Counted from the stretch's first letter, positions 1-6,936 are shown. The stretch is DNA of 37,698 bases from Desulfobulbaceae bacterium (GCA_002868955.1 PKTW01000075.1:1-37698), one strand, 5' to 3'. The notes: generated from the sequence alone by a model not told the origin. Program-made: numbers and translations.

Positions 1-127
1 ACTATTTTGTAACTAAAGTTTTAAGAACCTTTCTAAAGGAATCTAAGGTAATCTAATGCTGAGAATAAAAAACTTGTATATTTAACTAGTTATAAACATA
101 AGAAAAAAGCCCCAAAGGTTGGAATTG

Positions 128-183
128 ACTCAAAATCCCGCGGGGGCAACTCCATGTCGGTTCGATTCCGACCTCCGGCACCA
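128..183 (+). other. 3' fragment of tRNA-Leu(CAA), probable attachment-site remnant
   Basis: The stretch reads as the 3' part of a tRNA-Leu: anticodon loop CTCAAAA with CAA anticodon, a long variable arm, a T arm (GTCGG 156-160, loop TTCGATT 161-167, CCGAC 168-172), acceptor strand CTCCGGC 173-179, discriminator A180 and CCA 181-183. The 5' half (acceptor 5' strand, D arm, anticodon 5' stem) is absent from the upstream bases, so this is not a working tRNA. Integrated elements that recombine at tRNA 3' ends leave exactly such a displaced 3' copy at their far end. Because a good terminator follows at 196-229, the right side looks like native DNA downstream of the tRNA and the element probably lies to the left, outside the window. 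The exact crossover point is uncertain by about 10 bases. Confidence 0.8.
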
Positions 184-195
184 TAACAATAGCAA

Positions 196-229
196 GGGGT
201 TTCAGGGTTTTTTCCTGAAGCCCTTTTTT
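196..229 (+). terminator. Rho-independent terminator downstream of the tRNA-Leu fragment
   Basis: A 10-bp stem pairs 197-206 (GGGTTTCAGG) with 214-223 (CCTGAAGCCC), with one G-U pair and a 7-nt T-rich loop, followed by six T at 224-229. It sits 13 nt after the CCA of the tRNA-Leu fragment, where the original tRNA gene would need a terminator. Confidence 0.8.
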
Positions 230-625
230 GTTGCTCAAATTCTCGCGTAAGCACCACGTAAGCAAAGGCAACAAAAAAAAACCGCCATTTCTGGCAGGGT
301 TTATATATCCAATGGACATCTTGACTCTTTGGGAATTATTCACAACTTTCGATTGATACCAGCAATCATCAGTCGCTTATGCATTGCATATGAATTAAAA
401 AACCTCCTATATAATACAAGTGGCAATGGGCAGGCCTATCTCATTAAAACTCACTTAAAGAATCAAATAATATTTAAAATTTATCGTTTACATAAATCTG
501 CCAACAAGAATTTATCTACATATCATAAAGAAATTCTTTGCCTCTCATTTCAACAATGTTAAATTTTGAATTTTTTAACAATAAAATGCTTAATAGCCTC
601 CTTAATCTTTTAAAAAGGTCCTACA
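230..625. other. AT-rich stretch with no supported gene
   Basis: Between the terminator and the porin gene I see no convincing gene. Two short reading frames here have no family resemblance or good start signal. A short direct repeat of CGTAAGCA occurs at about 246-264. The terminator T-run plus GTTGC (224-234) is complementary to GCAACAAAAAA at about 268-280. The porin ribosome-binding site (AAAAGG near 612-617) lies at the right end. Confidence 0.5.
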
Positions 626-1987
626 ATGCCATGCCTCAACTTCAGAAAATATTTAACAGCTTTACTTGCTGTACTTTTTATCTTTCCAGCATTGCATAAT
701 GCCTTTGCGGCCAATACCGGTTATCAGGCTGATGAAAACCCGGCACCAGAATCTGCTAAGGAAATCAAGAGCGCATTCGGACCTGAAGTTGATGAGAAAA
801 AGAAATCCTTTTTCCCGGCTTTCAGGGAGAAAATGAAAACTTTACCCCCTTTCTGGCGGGATACTAGTCTTCTCATGCACCTGAGGACCTATTATCTTTA
901 CAGGGACAACGACGATATAAGCAAAAATGAGGCATGGGCCCTTGGTGGCTGGTTGGACTATAAATCAGGCTTGTGGAAGAATTTTCTGCAGATTGGTCTG
1001 GTGGGCTATACCTCACAGAAGCTTTACGGTCCGGAAGACAGGGACGGCACCGGGCTTCTCGAACCAGGGCAAAAAAGTTTCAGTGTCTTGGGACAGGCAT
1101 ACTTGGATCTGCGGATCATTGACGATCTTAACCTCCGACTTTACAGGCAGACGTTCAATCTGCCTTACCTGAATAAAAATGACAGCCGCATGGTACCCAA
1201 CACCTTTGAAGCGTATGCACTGAAAGGGCTTGGGCTGCATAATACCGACTTTATCATCGCCCAAGTCACCAAGATGAAGACCCGCAATTCCTCAACCTTT
1301 GATTGTATATCCGAAATTGTCGACCCTGATTATTCCTGTAAAGGCCTAACAACGGCAGGGGCACGCTACACTTTTTCCCAGGGCAGTGATATCGGTGCGA
1401 TCAGCCTCTATTCATGGGATCTGTGGAACACGTTCTATGCTGAAGCCAATGCCACCTGGGAACCGAGTGTAAACACAGATATCCGCATATCTTTGCAGCA
1501 TACCGATCAGCGCAGCGTGGGGGATGAGTTTGACGGGGACTTTGACACCTATGTGTTTGGCGGCAAGGCGGCCGCAAGCTACCAGGGAGCCCTCCTTAAC
1601 TTTGCCTTCAGTACGACTGGCAGCGGTAGTGGAATCCGTAGTCCCTACGGCGGTTATCCCGGTTACCTTTCACTTATGCTGAGGGATTTTGACCGGGCTG
1701 ACGAAGATGCCTGGCTGGTAGGGTTCTCCTATGATCTAAAATTCCTGGGCCTGGACGGACTCAGTTTTTTTACAAATTACGCCAGGGGCAATACCCCTGA
1801 TTCCGGTGTGAATGCTTCCCCGGATCAGGAAGAGATTGATCTTACCGTGGACTATCGCTTCAAAAGAGATTTTCTGAAGGGGGTGTGGCTCAGAGTACGC
1901 GGTGCCTATCTTGATCAGAACGGCCACGATAGTATTGATGTCAAGGAATTCAGGGCCATTATTAACTATGAACTGCCGGTTTTATAA
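626..1987 (+). CDS. OprD-like outer-membrane porin
   Basis: The 453-residue product starts with a clear Sec signal peptide (basic MPCLNFRKY, hydrophobic stretch, AFA-A cleavage near residues 27-29). An acidic/basic linker follows, then a long run of alternating amphipathic strands typical of an outer-membrane beta-barrel. The segment around residues 85-165 (LRTYYLYRDN, EAWALGGWLDY, GLVGYTSQKLYGPEDRDGTG) resembles the OprD porin family, whose members pass small nutrients through the outer membrane. The chain ends in a hydrophobic strand, as barrels do. Length fits the family. AAAAGG lies 9 nt before the ATG and supports this start. It is a single-gene unit; the substrate cannot be told from sequence. 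Confidence 0.8.
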   Translation: MPCLNFRKYLTALLAVLFIFPALHNAFAANTGYQADENPAPESAKEIKSAFGPEVDEKKKSFFPAFREKMKTLPPFWRDTSLLMHLRTYYLYRDNDDISKNEAWALGGWLDYKSGLWKNFLQIGLVGYTSQKLYGPEDRDGTGLLEPGQKSFSVLGQAYLDLRIIDDLNLRLYRQTFNLPYLNKNDSRMVPNTFEAYALKGLGLHNTDFIIAQVTKMKTRNSSTFDCISEIVDPDYSCKGLTTAGARYTFSQGSDIGAISLYSWDLWNTFYAEANATWEPSVNTDIRISLQHTDQRSVGDEFDGDFDTYVFGGKAAASYQGALLNFAFSTTGSGSGIRSPYGGYPGYLSLMLRDFDRADEDAWLVGFSYDLKFLGLDGLSFFTNYARGNTPDSGVNASPDQEEIDLTVDYRFKRDFLKGVWLRVRGAYLDQNGHDSIDVKEFRAIINYELPVL

Positions 1988-2033
1988 AGGGCGAGATTTG
2001 CCGGCTTATTACTTCACTCAATAAACCCGATTT

Positions 2034-2310
2034 ATTATCGAAAACACAACTGAAGCCATTGATAAAGTCATTAAAAAGCTAACGGCAACCGGTGTTGAAC
2101 TTAAGTTTATTTACGAGGCTGGTCCCTGCGGTTTTGCACTCTATCGTTATCTGACCGGTAACGGCTTTACGTGTATTGTTATATCCCCTGCCATGATCCC
2201 CAGGCGAAAGAACGTCCGCATCAAGAACGACCGCAGGGATGCTATGACCCTGGCACGTCTGTATCGGGCAGGAGAGTTGACTGGTATTTATGTGCCTGAA
2301 CCGCAGGATG
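2034..2310 (+). pseudogene. IS110-family transposase fragment (N-terminal DEDD domain)
   Basis: Read in the frame of the ATG at 2193 but extending upstream without a start codon, the product contains YEAGPCGFALYRYLTGNGF, then RIKNDRRDAMTLARLYRAGEL and VPEPQD. These are the second and third acidic motifs of the DEDD transposase domain of IS110-type elements. The first catalytic Asp block (a GIDVAK-like motif) and the whole C-terminal Ser domain are missing. The similarity stops at about 2300-2310, where the sequence becomes the antisense of the neighbouring intron maturase. This is a dead fragment truncated at both ends. Confidence 0.8.
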
Positions 2311-2792
2311 GGATTGAACATTCTCGAAAAGTCTTCAAGGGACTTGTCTGTGCATTTATGAATCTGCCAACTCCGTACCACATCACGAATTGACTTAGCA
2401 GCTTTGTTACTCATGGCCGGTAGGAAACCGACAAAGAATTTCCCCTTTTGTGCCTATGCCTCCCGTGGTCTGAAAGTATAAACAAGAAAGTCAAATTTAT
2501 AATTTGGGTAACTCATTCGCCTGCTATCCGCCTTACAATAGACAATTTTTGTCTTTTCAGGATGTAGCTCCAACCGACATTCCATAAGCCGTATTTCAAT
2601 TGCAACACGTAACGTTTCAGCTTGAAATTCAGTACTGCAGTGACAAACCACATCATCGGCATATCGCTCAAACGGAACTGTCGGAAAATCCCGTTCCATC
2701 CATTTGTCGAAGGCATAATGCAAGAACAAATTTGCCAACAAAGGACTCACAACACCACCTTGTGGAGTTCCTTTGTCGCTTGCCTTAATCAT
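2302..2792 (-). pseudogene. Group II intron reverse transcriptase/maturase, truncated and with an in-frame stop
   Basis: The minus strand encodes GTPQGGVVSPLLANLFLHYA, then FERYADDVVCHC (the YADD polymerase motif) and FDFLVYTFRPREA, the RT core of group II intron proteins. A TAG at 2454-2456 interrupts the frame. Beyond it the same frame continues with AQKGKFFVGFLPAMSNKAAK and SIRDVVRSWQIHKCTDKSLE up to MFNPILR, the start of the maturase X domain, where it breaks off against the IS110 piece. The N-terminal RT segments are deleted. A downstream ATG could make a short frame over the maturase part, but this looks accidental. Confidence 0.85.
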
Positions 2793-2969
2793 ACCTGACC
2801 TCGTCCTGCGAGGCCTTTTCCTTAACGCTCACCACCCTGGCTCTTTACCAGCGCAGCTTAAGGTGGTTTGAAGCCTCCAACTGCATAGCGGCTTCGAGGG
2901 ACCTACCCTCATCTCTTGTGCAGCACCGCACTTTGGAGTATAAAACCCTTTGGTGCGTTCGTGGCACAC
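2302..2969 (-). mobile_element. Decayed group II intron remnant with internal deletion
   Basis: Reading the minus strand from 2969, the sequence starts GTGTG, fitting the group II 5' consensus GUGYG. It continues through conserved bacterial intron domain-I sequence, including TAGGTCCCTCGAAGCCGC near 2894-2911 and a GAGCCAGGGTGGTGAGCGTT block near 2826-2845. The RNA part then runs straight into the middle of the reverse-transcriptase gene at about 2792, so the N-terminal part of the protein, roughly 200 residues in relatives, has been deleted. The 3' end is lost at the junction with the IS110 fragment near 2302-2310; no domain V/VI is visible. The intron cannot be active. Confidence 0.8.
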
Positions 2970-2986
2970 TGTTGGCAAGATATGTT
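2970..2986 (+). repeat. 60-bp intergenic repeat, copy A (right end only)
   Basis: TGTTGGCAAGATATGTT matches the right end of repeat copies D and F. The rest of the copy is cut off because the group II intron 5' end (2969, minus strand) abuts it directly. Confidence 0.5.
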
Positions 2987-3233
2987 TACTTTTGAGAAAG
3001 TTAAGATAATATTCAGAAGAAATAAGCTTCTTGACGCGAGAAATAGTACAACTCATAAAAACAAAAAGAGGAAAATCCCTGGATGATGGAAAAGATTATT
3101 TGCCATACACTCAGTGTGAAAGAGCTGCTTTCCGCCTGATTTCTGTACTTTGAAGAAAAAGATTAGATGCACAAAAATAATTACAAATTGACGGTTTGGA
3201 TTAAATTAATTTTTTAAAAAAAGGATACACCCG

Positions 3234-3818
3234 ATGAGAACCATGACAAGACTATTTGGTGCGCTGTCCATTTTAATGCTTTTTTTCCTGACATCCTGTG
3301 CCTCTACAAAGGTGACAGGCGAATGGAAGGACCCCAACCTGACGGCCAAACAATTCAAGAAGATTCTGGTTTTGGGTGTTGCCAAACAGCCGAATGATCG
3401 CGTAGCTTATGAAAAGGAGTTCGTTCGACAGTTGACAGCCAAAGGGGTCATGGCAATTTCAAGTCATACCCTTATCCCGCATGAAGAGATGAGGGATAGT
3501 GCGATAATCGTCCAAACAGTAAAAAGTATGGAGTTTGACGGTGTTATTATTACGCGAGTAGCGGATGTCAGGGCTAGACAAAAAGATTATTACAAGATCG
3601 ACATGTACAATTACTACAACAGCAGCTTTGCTTACAGTACAGTCTACACGACCAGTCAGCAAAAATTCAGTTTTGAGAGTAACCTGTACGACGCGGCAAC
3701 AGAAAAACTTGTTTTCTCTCTTTCCTCAGATACTTATGCCCAGAATAATATCAAAAAACGTATTAACTCATACATCAAGATAGTTGTAAATAAACTGTTT
3801 CAGAACAACCTGTTATAA
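3234..3818 (+). CDS. Putative lipoprotein, DUF4136-like
   Basis: The 194-residue product has a lipoprotein signal: a charged start (MRTMTR), a hydrophobic core and the lipobox LTSC at about residues 19-22, so it should be lipidated and anchored in the outer or inner membrane facing the periplasm. After the Cys it reads TKVTGEWKDPNLTAKQFKKI and LVLGVAKQPNDRVAYEKEF, a pattern resembling small envelope lipoproteins of the DUF4136 type. No enzyme motif is visible. AAAGGA lies 10 nt upstream of the ATG. It occupies its own block between repeat copies A and B. Function unknown; the family assignment is from memory of the pattern. Confidence 0.65.
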   Translation: MRTMTRLFGALSILMLFFLTSCASTKVTGEWKDPNLTAKQFKKILVLGVAKQPNDRVAYEKEFVRQLTAKGVMAISSHTLIPHEEMRDSAIIVQTVKSMEFDGVIITRVADVRARQKDYYKIDMYNYYNSSFAYSTVYTTSQQKFSFESNLYDAATEKLVFSLSSDTYAQNNIKKRINSYIKIVVNKLFQNNLL

Positions 3819-3881
3819 TGAAATGAATAAAGCGTCCACATTAATCTGGACTAGCAGCACCTTCCAAAGAAGTTACTATTG

Positions 3882-3940
3882 CCAGTGCACACCTTAACTG
3901 GTAATTTTTCATTCCTGAGTAAACATGGTGGCAGGTATAT
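3882..3940 (+). repeat. 60-bp intergenic repeat, copy B
   Basis: This 59-bp stretch is nearly identical to 5090-5149 (copy C) over its first 37 bases, with one mismatch. It also shares the CAGT start and TGGCA(A/G)G...TATAT end with the more distant copies. It lies after the 3234-3818 lipoprotein gene. Confidence 0.75.
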
Positions 3941-3972
3941 ATTGAAACTGAAAAAATAACAGTAAGGCCCAC

Positions 3973-4029
3973 ATGAAAAAACTTACTCTGTTAATTGTTA
4001 TTTTTCTTGTTTCTTGTTCGCATGACTAA
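3973..4029 (+). CDS. Tiny lipoprotein-like peptide (18 residues), possibly a broken lipoprotein gene
   Basis: MKKLTLLIVIFLVSCSHD followed by TAA looks like a lipoprotein signal peptide with a lipobox-like LVSC and almost nothing after it. It could be a lysis- or entericidin-like mini-lipoprotein, or the surviving start of a frameshifted lipoprotein gene, since another open frame begins at an overlapping ATG (4022). Whether it is expressed cannot be told; AAGG lies about 8 nt upstream. Confidence 0.3.
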   Translation: MKKLTLLIVIFLVSCSHD

Positions 4030-4162
4030 TAAAACATGGTTGAAGAAACTAAGTGAATTAGAGGGACTTTTGTACCCAGGCTTAAAAATTAAGGCTTTTA
4101 ATAGAGACCAAAGAGCAGAAGCGGAAGCCTGGTTGAATAGTGAGAAGGAAAATTTTCGCTAA
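4022..4162 (+). CDS. Small hypothetical protein (46 residues)
   Basis: The frame begins at an ATG overlapping the end of the 3973 mini-lipoprotein frame and reads MTNKTWLKKLSELEGLLYPG, ending KENFR before TAA. It is charged, probably helical, and has no recognised family. The overlap suggests translational coupling or that both are pieces of one decayed gene. It converges with the STAS gene, overlapping it by 4 nt. Confidence 0.3.
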   Translation: MTNKTWLKKLSELEGLLYPGLKIKAFNRDQRAEAEAWLNSEKENFR

Positions 4163-4515
4163 GAGTTATTTGATAAATCAGTTAACGCAGCTTCTTCAGA
4201 AGAAAAAACAAAGATACAGTTTGTCAATCCAACCATGTCAATAATCTTTTGAAAATGATTCGATAAACCACAGACGTTAATCTTCTGTCCCTTCTTGCAC
4301 CCTTCTACTGCTATATCGATAAGTGTTGTACGACAATCGCTGTCGATATAACAGCTTTTATCGAAATTTAACAGTATTTTCGGGGAACTTGCTACTATAT
4401 CGCTTTGATAGGCGTCACAAATTAATTTTTTGCTCTTTGCTGTAACATCGCCCGTGATACTAATCACAGCTATATCATCTTTATTTTTTATGGTTATTTG
4501 AATATCTTTATTCAT
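4159..4515 (-). CDS. STAS-domain protein, anti-sigma-factor-antagonist-like
   Basis: The 118-residue product is essentially one STAS domain: a beta-rich start (IQITIKNKDDIAVISITGDV), then KILLNFDKSCYIDSDCRTTL and a C-terminal helix/strand pair (FQKIIDMVGLTNCIFVFSS). The IDSDC segment aligns with the DSSG phospho-acceptor loop of SpoIIAA-type antagonists, keeping the Asp-Ser pair but with Asp-Cys in place of Ser-Gly. Such proteins normally bind a partner-switching kinase or an anti-sigma factor; none is nearby. It is the only gene in the accessory gene run on the minus strand. No strong ribosome-binding site is evident upstream of 4515. Confidence 0.7.
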   Translation of the reverse strand: MNKDIQITIKNKDDIAVISITGDVTAKSKKLICDAYQSDIVASSPKILLNFDKSCYIDSDCRTTLIDIAVEGCKKGQKINVCGLSNHFQKIIDMVGLTNCIFVFSSEEAALTDLSNNS

Positions 4516-4754
4516 ATTGATTCAAACTTAACCCTTTCTGCTGCCTCTAAATTTCAAATAAATTGCGAGAGTCAACTTAAATAAATACAACATAGAGAAA
4601 AGTGCAACAATGTAATAATATTATTTACCTTGTTAAAACACTATGTCAATGTATTTAGCCTTAACTTTTAGTAATTACTAAGAGATTAATATCTCCAAGA
4701 GTATTTATACATAGCTGCTTCTATGTTGGTTCCTCTGTCAAGCCTTTTCGATAA
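4516..4754. other. AT-rich gap with no gene
   Basis: AT-rich sequence upstream of the STAS gene. I see no reading frame, tRNA or strong hairpin in it. It presumably holds the STAS promoter, but no clear -35/-10 pair could be assigned. Confidence 0.4.
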
Positions 4755-4859
4755 TTAACCTCTGAACAATTTAAAAGGGTCACACGGTTCACTGATATTT
4801 ATGAGATGTTTCCAAAAGAAAAGAAGCGCAAACCTAATCTGAAGTTGGTTAAAGGATAA
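4755..4859 (+). pseudogene. Possible C-terminal remnant of an unidentified gene
   Basis: An open stretch without a start codon reads LTSEQFKRVTRFTDIYEMFP and continues EKKRKPNLKLVKG before a TAA. The very basic, well-formed C-terminus and the lack of a start suggest the tail of a deleted gene. I do not recognise the family. It could also be chance. Confidence 0.3.
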
Positions 4860-4877
4860 ACGAAAGAAGAGAATATA

Positions 4878-5072
4878 GTGAAAATAGCATTATCAATTAT
4901 ATGTATTTCAATTTTCTGTGTTAGTTTTCGAGGTATTATTGGCTATGGCCGAATGATAGAAACTGACAAACCCGACCACAAGGAAATAAAAAAGAACTTG
5001 GATATAGTTGGAGGCATTGTTGCTATACTCGCCCTTCTTCTTTTGGTGTTGATTAATATATATAGTTTTTAG
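4878..5072 (+). CDS. Small two-helix membrane protein, unknown function
   Basis: A GTG start at 4878, preceded by the purine-rich GAAAGAAGAGA, gives a 64-residue protein. It has a hydrophobic N-terminal helix (IALSIICISIFCVSF, residues 2-16), a short charged loop (METDKPDHKEIKKN-like, residues 26-40) and a second hydrophobic helix (VGGIVAILALLLLVLINIY, residues 44-62). This predicts an inner-membrane hairpin with a small soluble loop. No family is recognised. It is followed 17 nt later by repeat copy C, as with other genes in this region. Confidence 0.5.
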   Translation: MKIALSIICISIFCVSFRGIIGYGRMIETDKPDHKEIKKNLDIVGGIVAILALLLLVLINIYSF

Positions 5073-5089
5073 GAAATTTGTTTTCATGT

Positions 5090-5149
5090 CCAGTACACAC
5101 CTTAACTGGTAATTTTTCATTCCTGATTCAATATTGTGGCAAGCTATAT
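5090..5149 (+). repeat. 60-bp intergenic repeat, copy C
   Basis: Near-identical to copy B over its first 37 bases, starting CCAGT and ending TGGCAAGCTATAT. Its right end runs into a perfect hairpin at 5143-5172. It lies 17 nt after the stop of the small membrane-protein gene. Confidence 0.75.
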
Positions 5150-5172
5150 CCTAATATTTTATAGGATATAGC
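5143..5172. repeat. Perfect 11-bp inverted repeat (hairpin)
   Basis: GCTATATCCTA at 5143-5153 is perfectly complementary to TAGGATATAGC at 5162-5172, with the 8-nt loop ATATTTTA. There is no T-run after it, so it is not an obvious terminator. It overlaps the right end of repeat copy C and may be part of the element or an operator. Confidence 0.7.
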
Positions 5173-5276
5173 GACAGGTGACAAAACCTTCAATTTTGCA
5201 GTTTTTCTCCATTATATTGCATATGACTGCAAAAACGACAGATAATAAATTGTTAGCCTCTAAAAAGAAGGCGCAT

Positions 5277-5789
5277 ATGAAAGCAGTTTCCTTCATTCTA
5301 CCCATCTTAATCGTCACTTTCATTGTCTTGCTTTTCAACTACAGGGGAATTTCCAAGGCGGGAGAAGCCCCAGGACTAGTCGAAGGAATCCTATCGAAAT
5401 GTCCCAATAAGCGTAATTGCGTCTGCAGTGAGCACAAAGATGATGCCAAGCATTACATTGACCCCATCATTATTCCTCAAAACAGCAAAGTTGATACATT
5501 TCCACTTCTAAAAAATGTAATTCGAGAAATGGGAGGAAATGTTCAGGTTGAAAGTAACAATTACCTTGCAGTTACTTTTACTTCGTCCATTTTAAAATTT
5601 GTGGATGATTTAGAAATCAGGATCGATTCAACGCAAAAAGTTATCCATATTCGTTCTGCGTCTAGAGTGGGCTATAGTGATATGGGTGTTAATAGGAAGA
5701 GAACGGAATTACTCAAAAAACTATTTAATAATGAGGTTTCAAAGGCTAACAAGTCACTCGATACGCCACCGAAAAACGGTTCGCTTTAG
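5277..5789 (+). CDS. DUF1499 family protein with N-terminal membrane anchor
   Basis: The product from the ATG at 5277 is 170 residues: a hydrophobic N-terminal helix (FILPILIVTFIVLLF) and then the DUF1499 pattern KCPNKRNCVCSEHKDDAKHY, FVDDLEIRIDSTQKVIHIRS and ASRVGYSDMGVNRKRTELL. This domain is common in bacteria and plant plastids; its role is unknown. I chose 5277 because AGAAGG lies 6-11 nt upstream and the protein then starts MKAVSF, a normal anchor start. An in-frame ATG at 5178 would add 33 residues without hydrophobic logic. It is followed 29 nt later by the cupin gene, probably co-transcribed. Confidence 0.75.
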   Translation: MKAVSFILPILIVTFIVLLFNYRGISKAGEAPGLVEGILSKCPNKRNCVCSEHKDDAKHYIDPIIIPQNSKVDTFPLLKNVIREMGGNVQVESNNYLAVTFTSSILKFVDDLEIRIDSTQKVIHIRSASRVGYSDMGVNRKRTELLKKLFNNEVSKANKSLDTPPKNGSL

Positions 5790-5818
5790 CTCAAACGTTA
5801 TGTCCTGGAGAAATAAAC

Positions 5819-6181
5819 ATGCCAATAAAAATCAATAAACCCACCGTAATTGAAGCGGCTGGGAATAAACCAAAGGTAATCGAAGAATATATTGGATTTG
5901 TAAATTCACAAACTTCAGACTTAAGTATAGCGCGCATGAAAAGCCCTGCTGGTTGGGTAGAGCCTGGGCAGAAACCTGAATTTAACGAATATGCTGTTGT
6001 CCTAAAAGGCATGTTGAGGGTTAAAACTGCAGAAGAGCAAATTGACATTCATGCAGGAGAGGCTATTATTGTAAAGGCAAATGAGTGGGTTCAATACAGC
6101 ACTCCAAATGATGATGGTGCTGAATATATAGCAGTTTGTTTGCCTGCATTTTCTCCCGATACAGTCCATAGAGATGAATGA
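5819..6181 (+). CDS. Small cupin-domain protein
   Basis: The 120-residue protein is a single cupin barrel: ARMKSPAGWVEPGQKPEFNE, YAVVLKGMLRVKTAEEQIDI and HAGEAIIVKANEWVQYSTPN match the two cupin motifs and the spacer. Of the usual metal ligands, Glu is visible in FNEYAVVLKG, but the His pair of motif 1 is not obvious, so metal binding is uncertain. GGAG sits 9 nt upstream of the ATG. It lies between the DUF1499 and DJ-1-like genes with short gaps (29 and 22 nt), suggesting a three-gene transcript. Substrate unknown. Confidence 0.75.
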   Translation: MPIKINKPTVIEAAGNKPKVIEEYIGFVNSQTSDLSIARMKSPAGWVEPGQKPEFNEYAVVLKGMLRVKTAEEQIDIHAGEAIIVKANEWVQYSTPNDDGAEYIAVCLPAFSPDTVHRDE

Positions 6182-6203
6182 CTGAAAGTTAAGGAGCTGA
6201 CTT

Positions 6204-6896
6204 ATGAAAGTACTCATTGTATTAACCTCACACGATGAACTGGGTAATACCGGCCACAAAACAGGCTTTTGGCTGGAGGAATTTGCCAGCCCTTACTATC
6301 ACTTAAAAGATGCAGGTGCGCACGTTACGCTGGCTTCACCGAGTGGCGGCCAACCTCCGCTTGATCCAAAAAGTTCCGAACCTGATTTTCAAACTGCTGC
6401 CACGCACCGATTTGACGATGACCAGACTGCTCAGAATGAATTGGCAAACACTGCAAAATTGGCTGAAATGAAAGTGGAAGATTTTGATGCGGTGTTCTAT
6501 CCCGGTGGGCATGGCCCATTGTGGGACCTGCATAATGACAGTGATTCAATTGCACTGATTGAAGGGTTTATTGCTGCCGGAAAACCTGTTGCGACTGTAT
6601 GCCATGCGCCTGCGGTTTTGTTAAAAGCCAAGGACCAAAATGGTGATCCGTTGGTCAAAGGCAAAAAAGTTACCGGTTTTAGTAACTCCGAAGAAGCGGC
6701 TGTTGAATTGACGGATGTCGTGCCATATTTGCTCGAAGATCAGCTTGTCAAAATGGGTGGCGTGTACCAGAAAGTTGAAGACTGGAATCCGCTGGCGGTT
6801 GTTGATGGTTTGATCATAACAGGGCAAAATCCTGCTTCGTCAGATGCTGTTGCCGAAGCCTTGCTGAAAGCGATTAACTCGCTGCAAGACACATAA
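6204..6896 (+). CDS. DJ-1/PfpI superfamily protein (Hsp31-like class I glutamine-amidotransferase fold)
   Basis: The 230-residue product begins MKVLIVLTSHDELGNTGHKT followed by GFWLEEFASPYY, with the conserved Glu of this superfamily. It then shows DFDAVFYPGGHGPLWDL and, near residue 133, the nucleophile elbow ATVCHAPAVLL with the reactive Cys and adjacent His. Relatives act as glyoxalase III or protein/nucleotide deglycases that deal with methylglyoxal damage, or as chaperones. Length fits the Hsp31-like group. AAGGAG precedes the ATG by 7 nt. It is the last gene of the DUF1499-cupin-DJ-1 block. The precise activity cannot be read from sequence. Confidence 0.85.
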   Translation: MKVLIVLTSHDELGNTGHKTGFWLEEFASPYYHLKDAGAHVTLASPSGGQPPLDPKSSEPDFQTAATHRFDDDQTAQNELANTAKLAEMKVEDFDAVFYPGGHGPLWDLHNDSDSIALIEGFIAAGKPVATVCHAPAVLLKAKDQNGDPLVKGKKVTGFSNSEEAAVELTDVVPYLLEDQLVKMGGVYQKVEDWNPLAVVDGLIITGQNPASSDAVAEALLKAINSLQDT

Positions 6897-6936
6897 CTGC
6901 ACCTTATCTTCACTTTCCCACCTCAATCAAAAACTA

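Noticed and set aside
86-343. Minus-strand frame of 85 codons over the tRNA-Leu fragment
   Set aside because: Its peptide VPEVGIEPTWSCPRGIL is the antisense translation of the tRNA-Leu 3' end, a common spurious annotation at tRNA attachment sites.
329-562. 77-codon plus-strand frame upstream of the porin gene
   Set aside because: No family resemblance, poor composition for a protein, no convincing ribosome-binding site.
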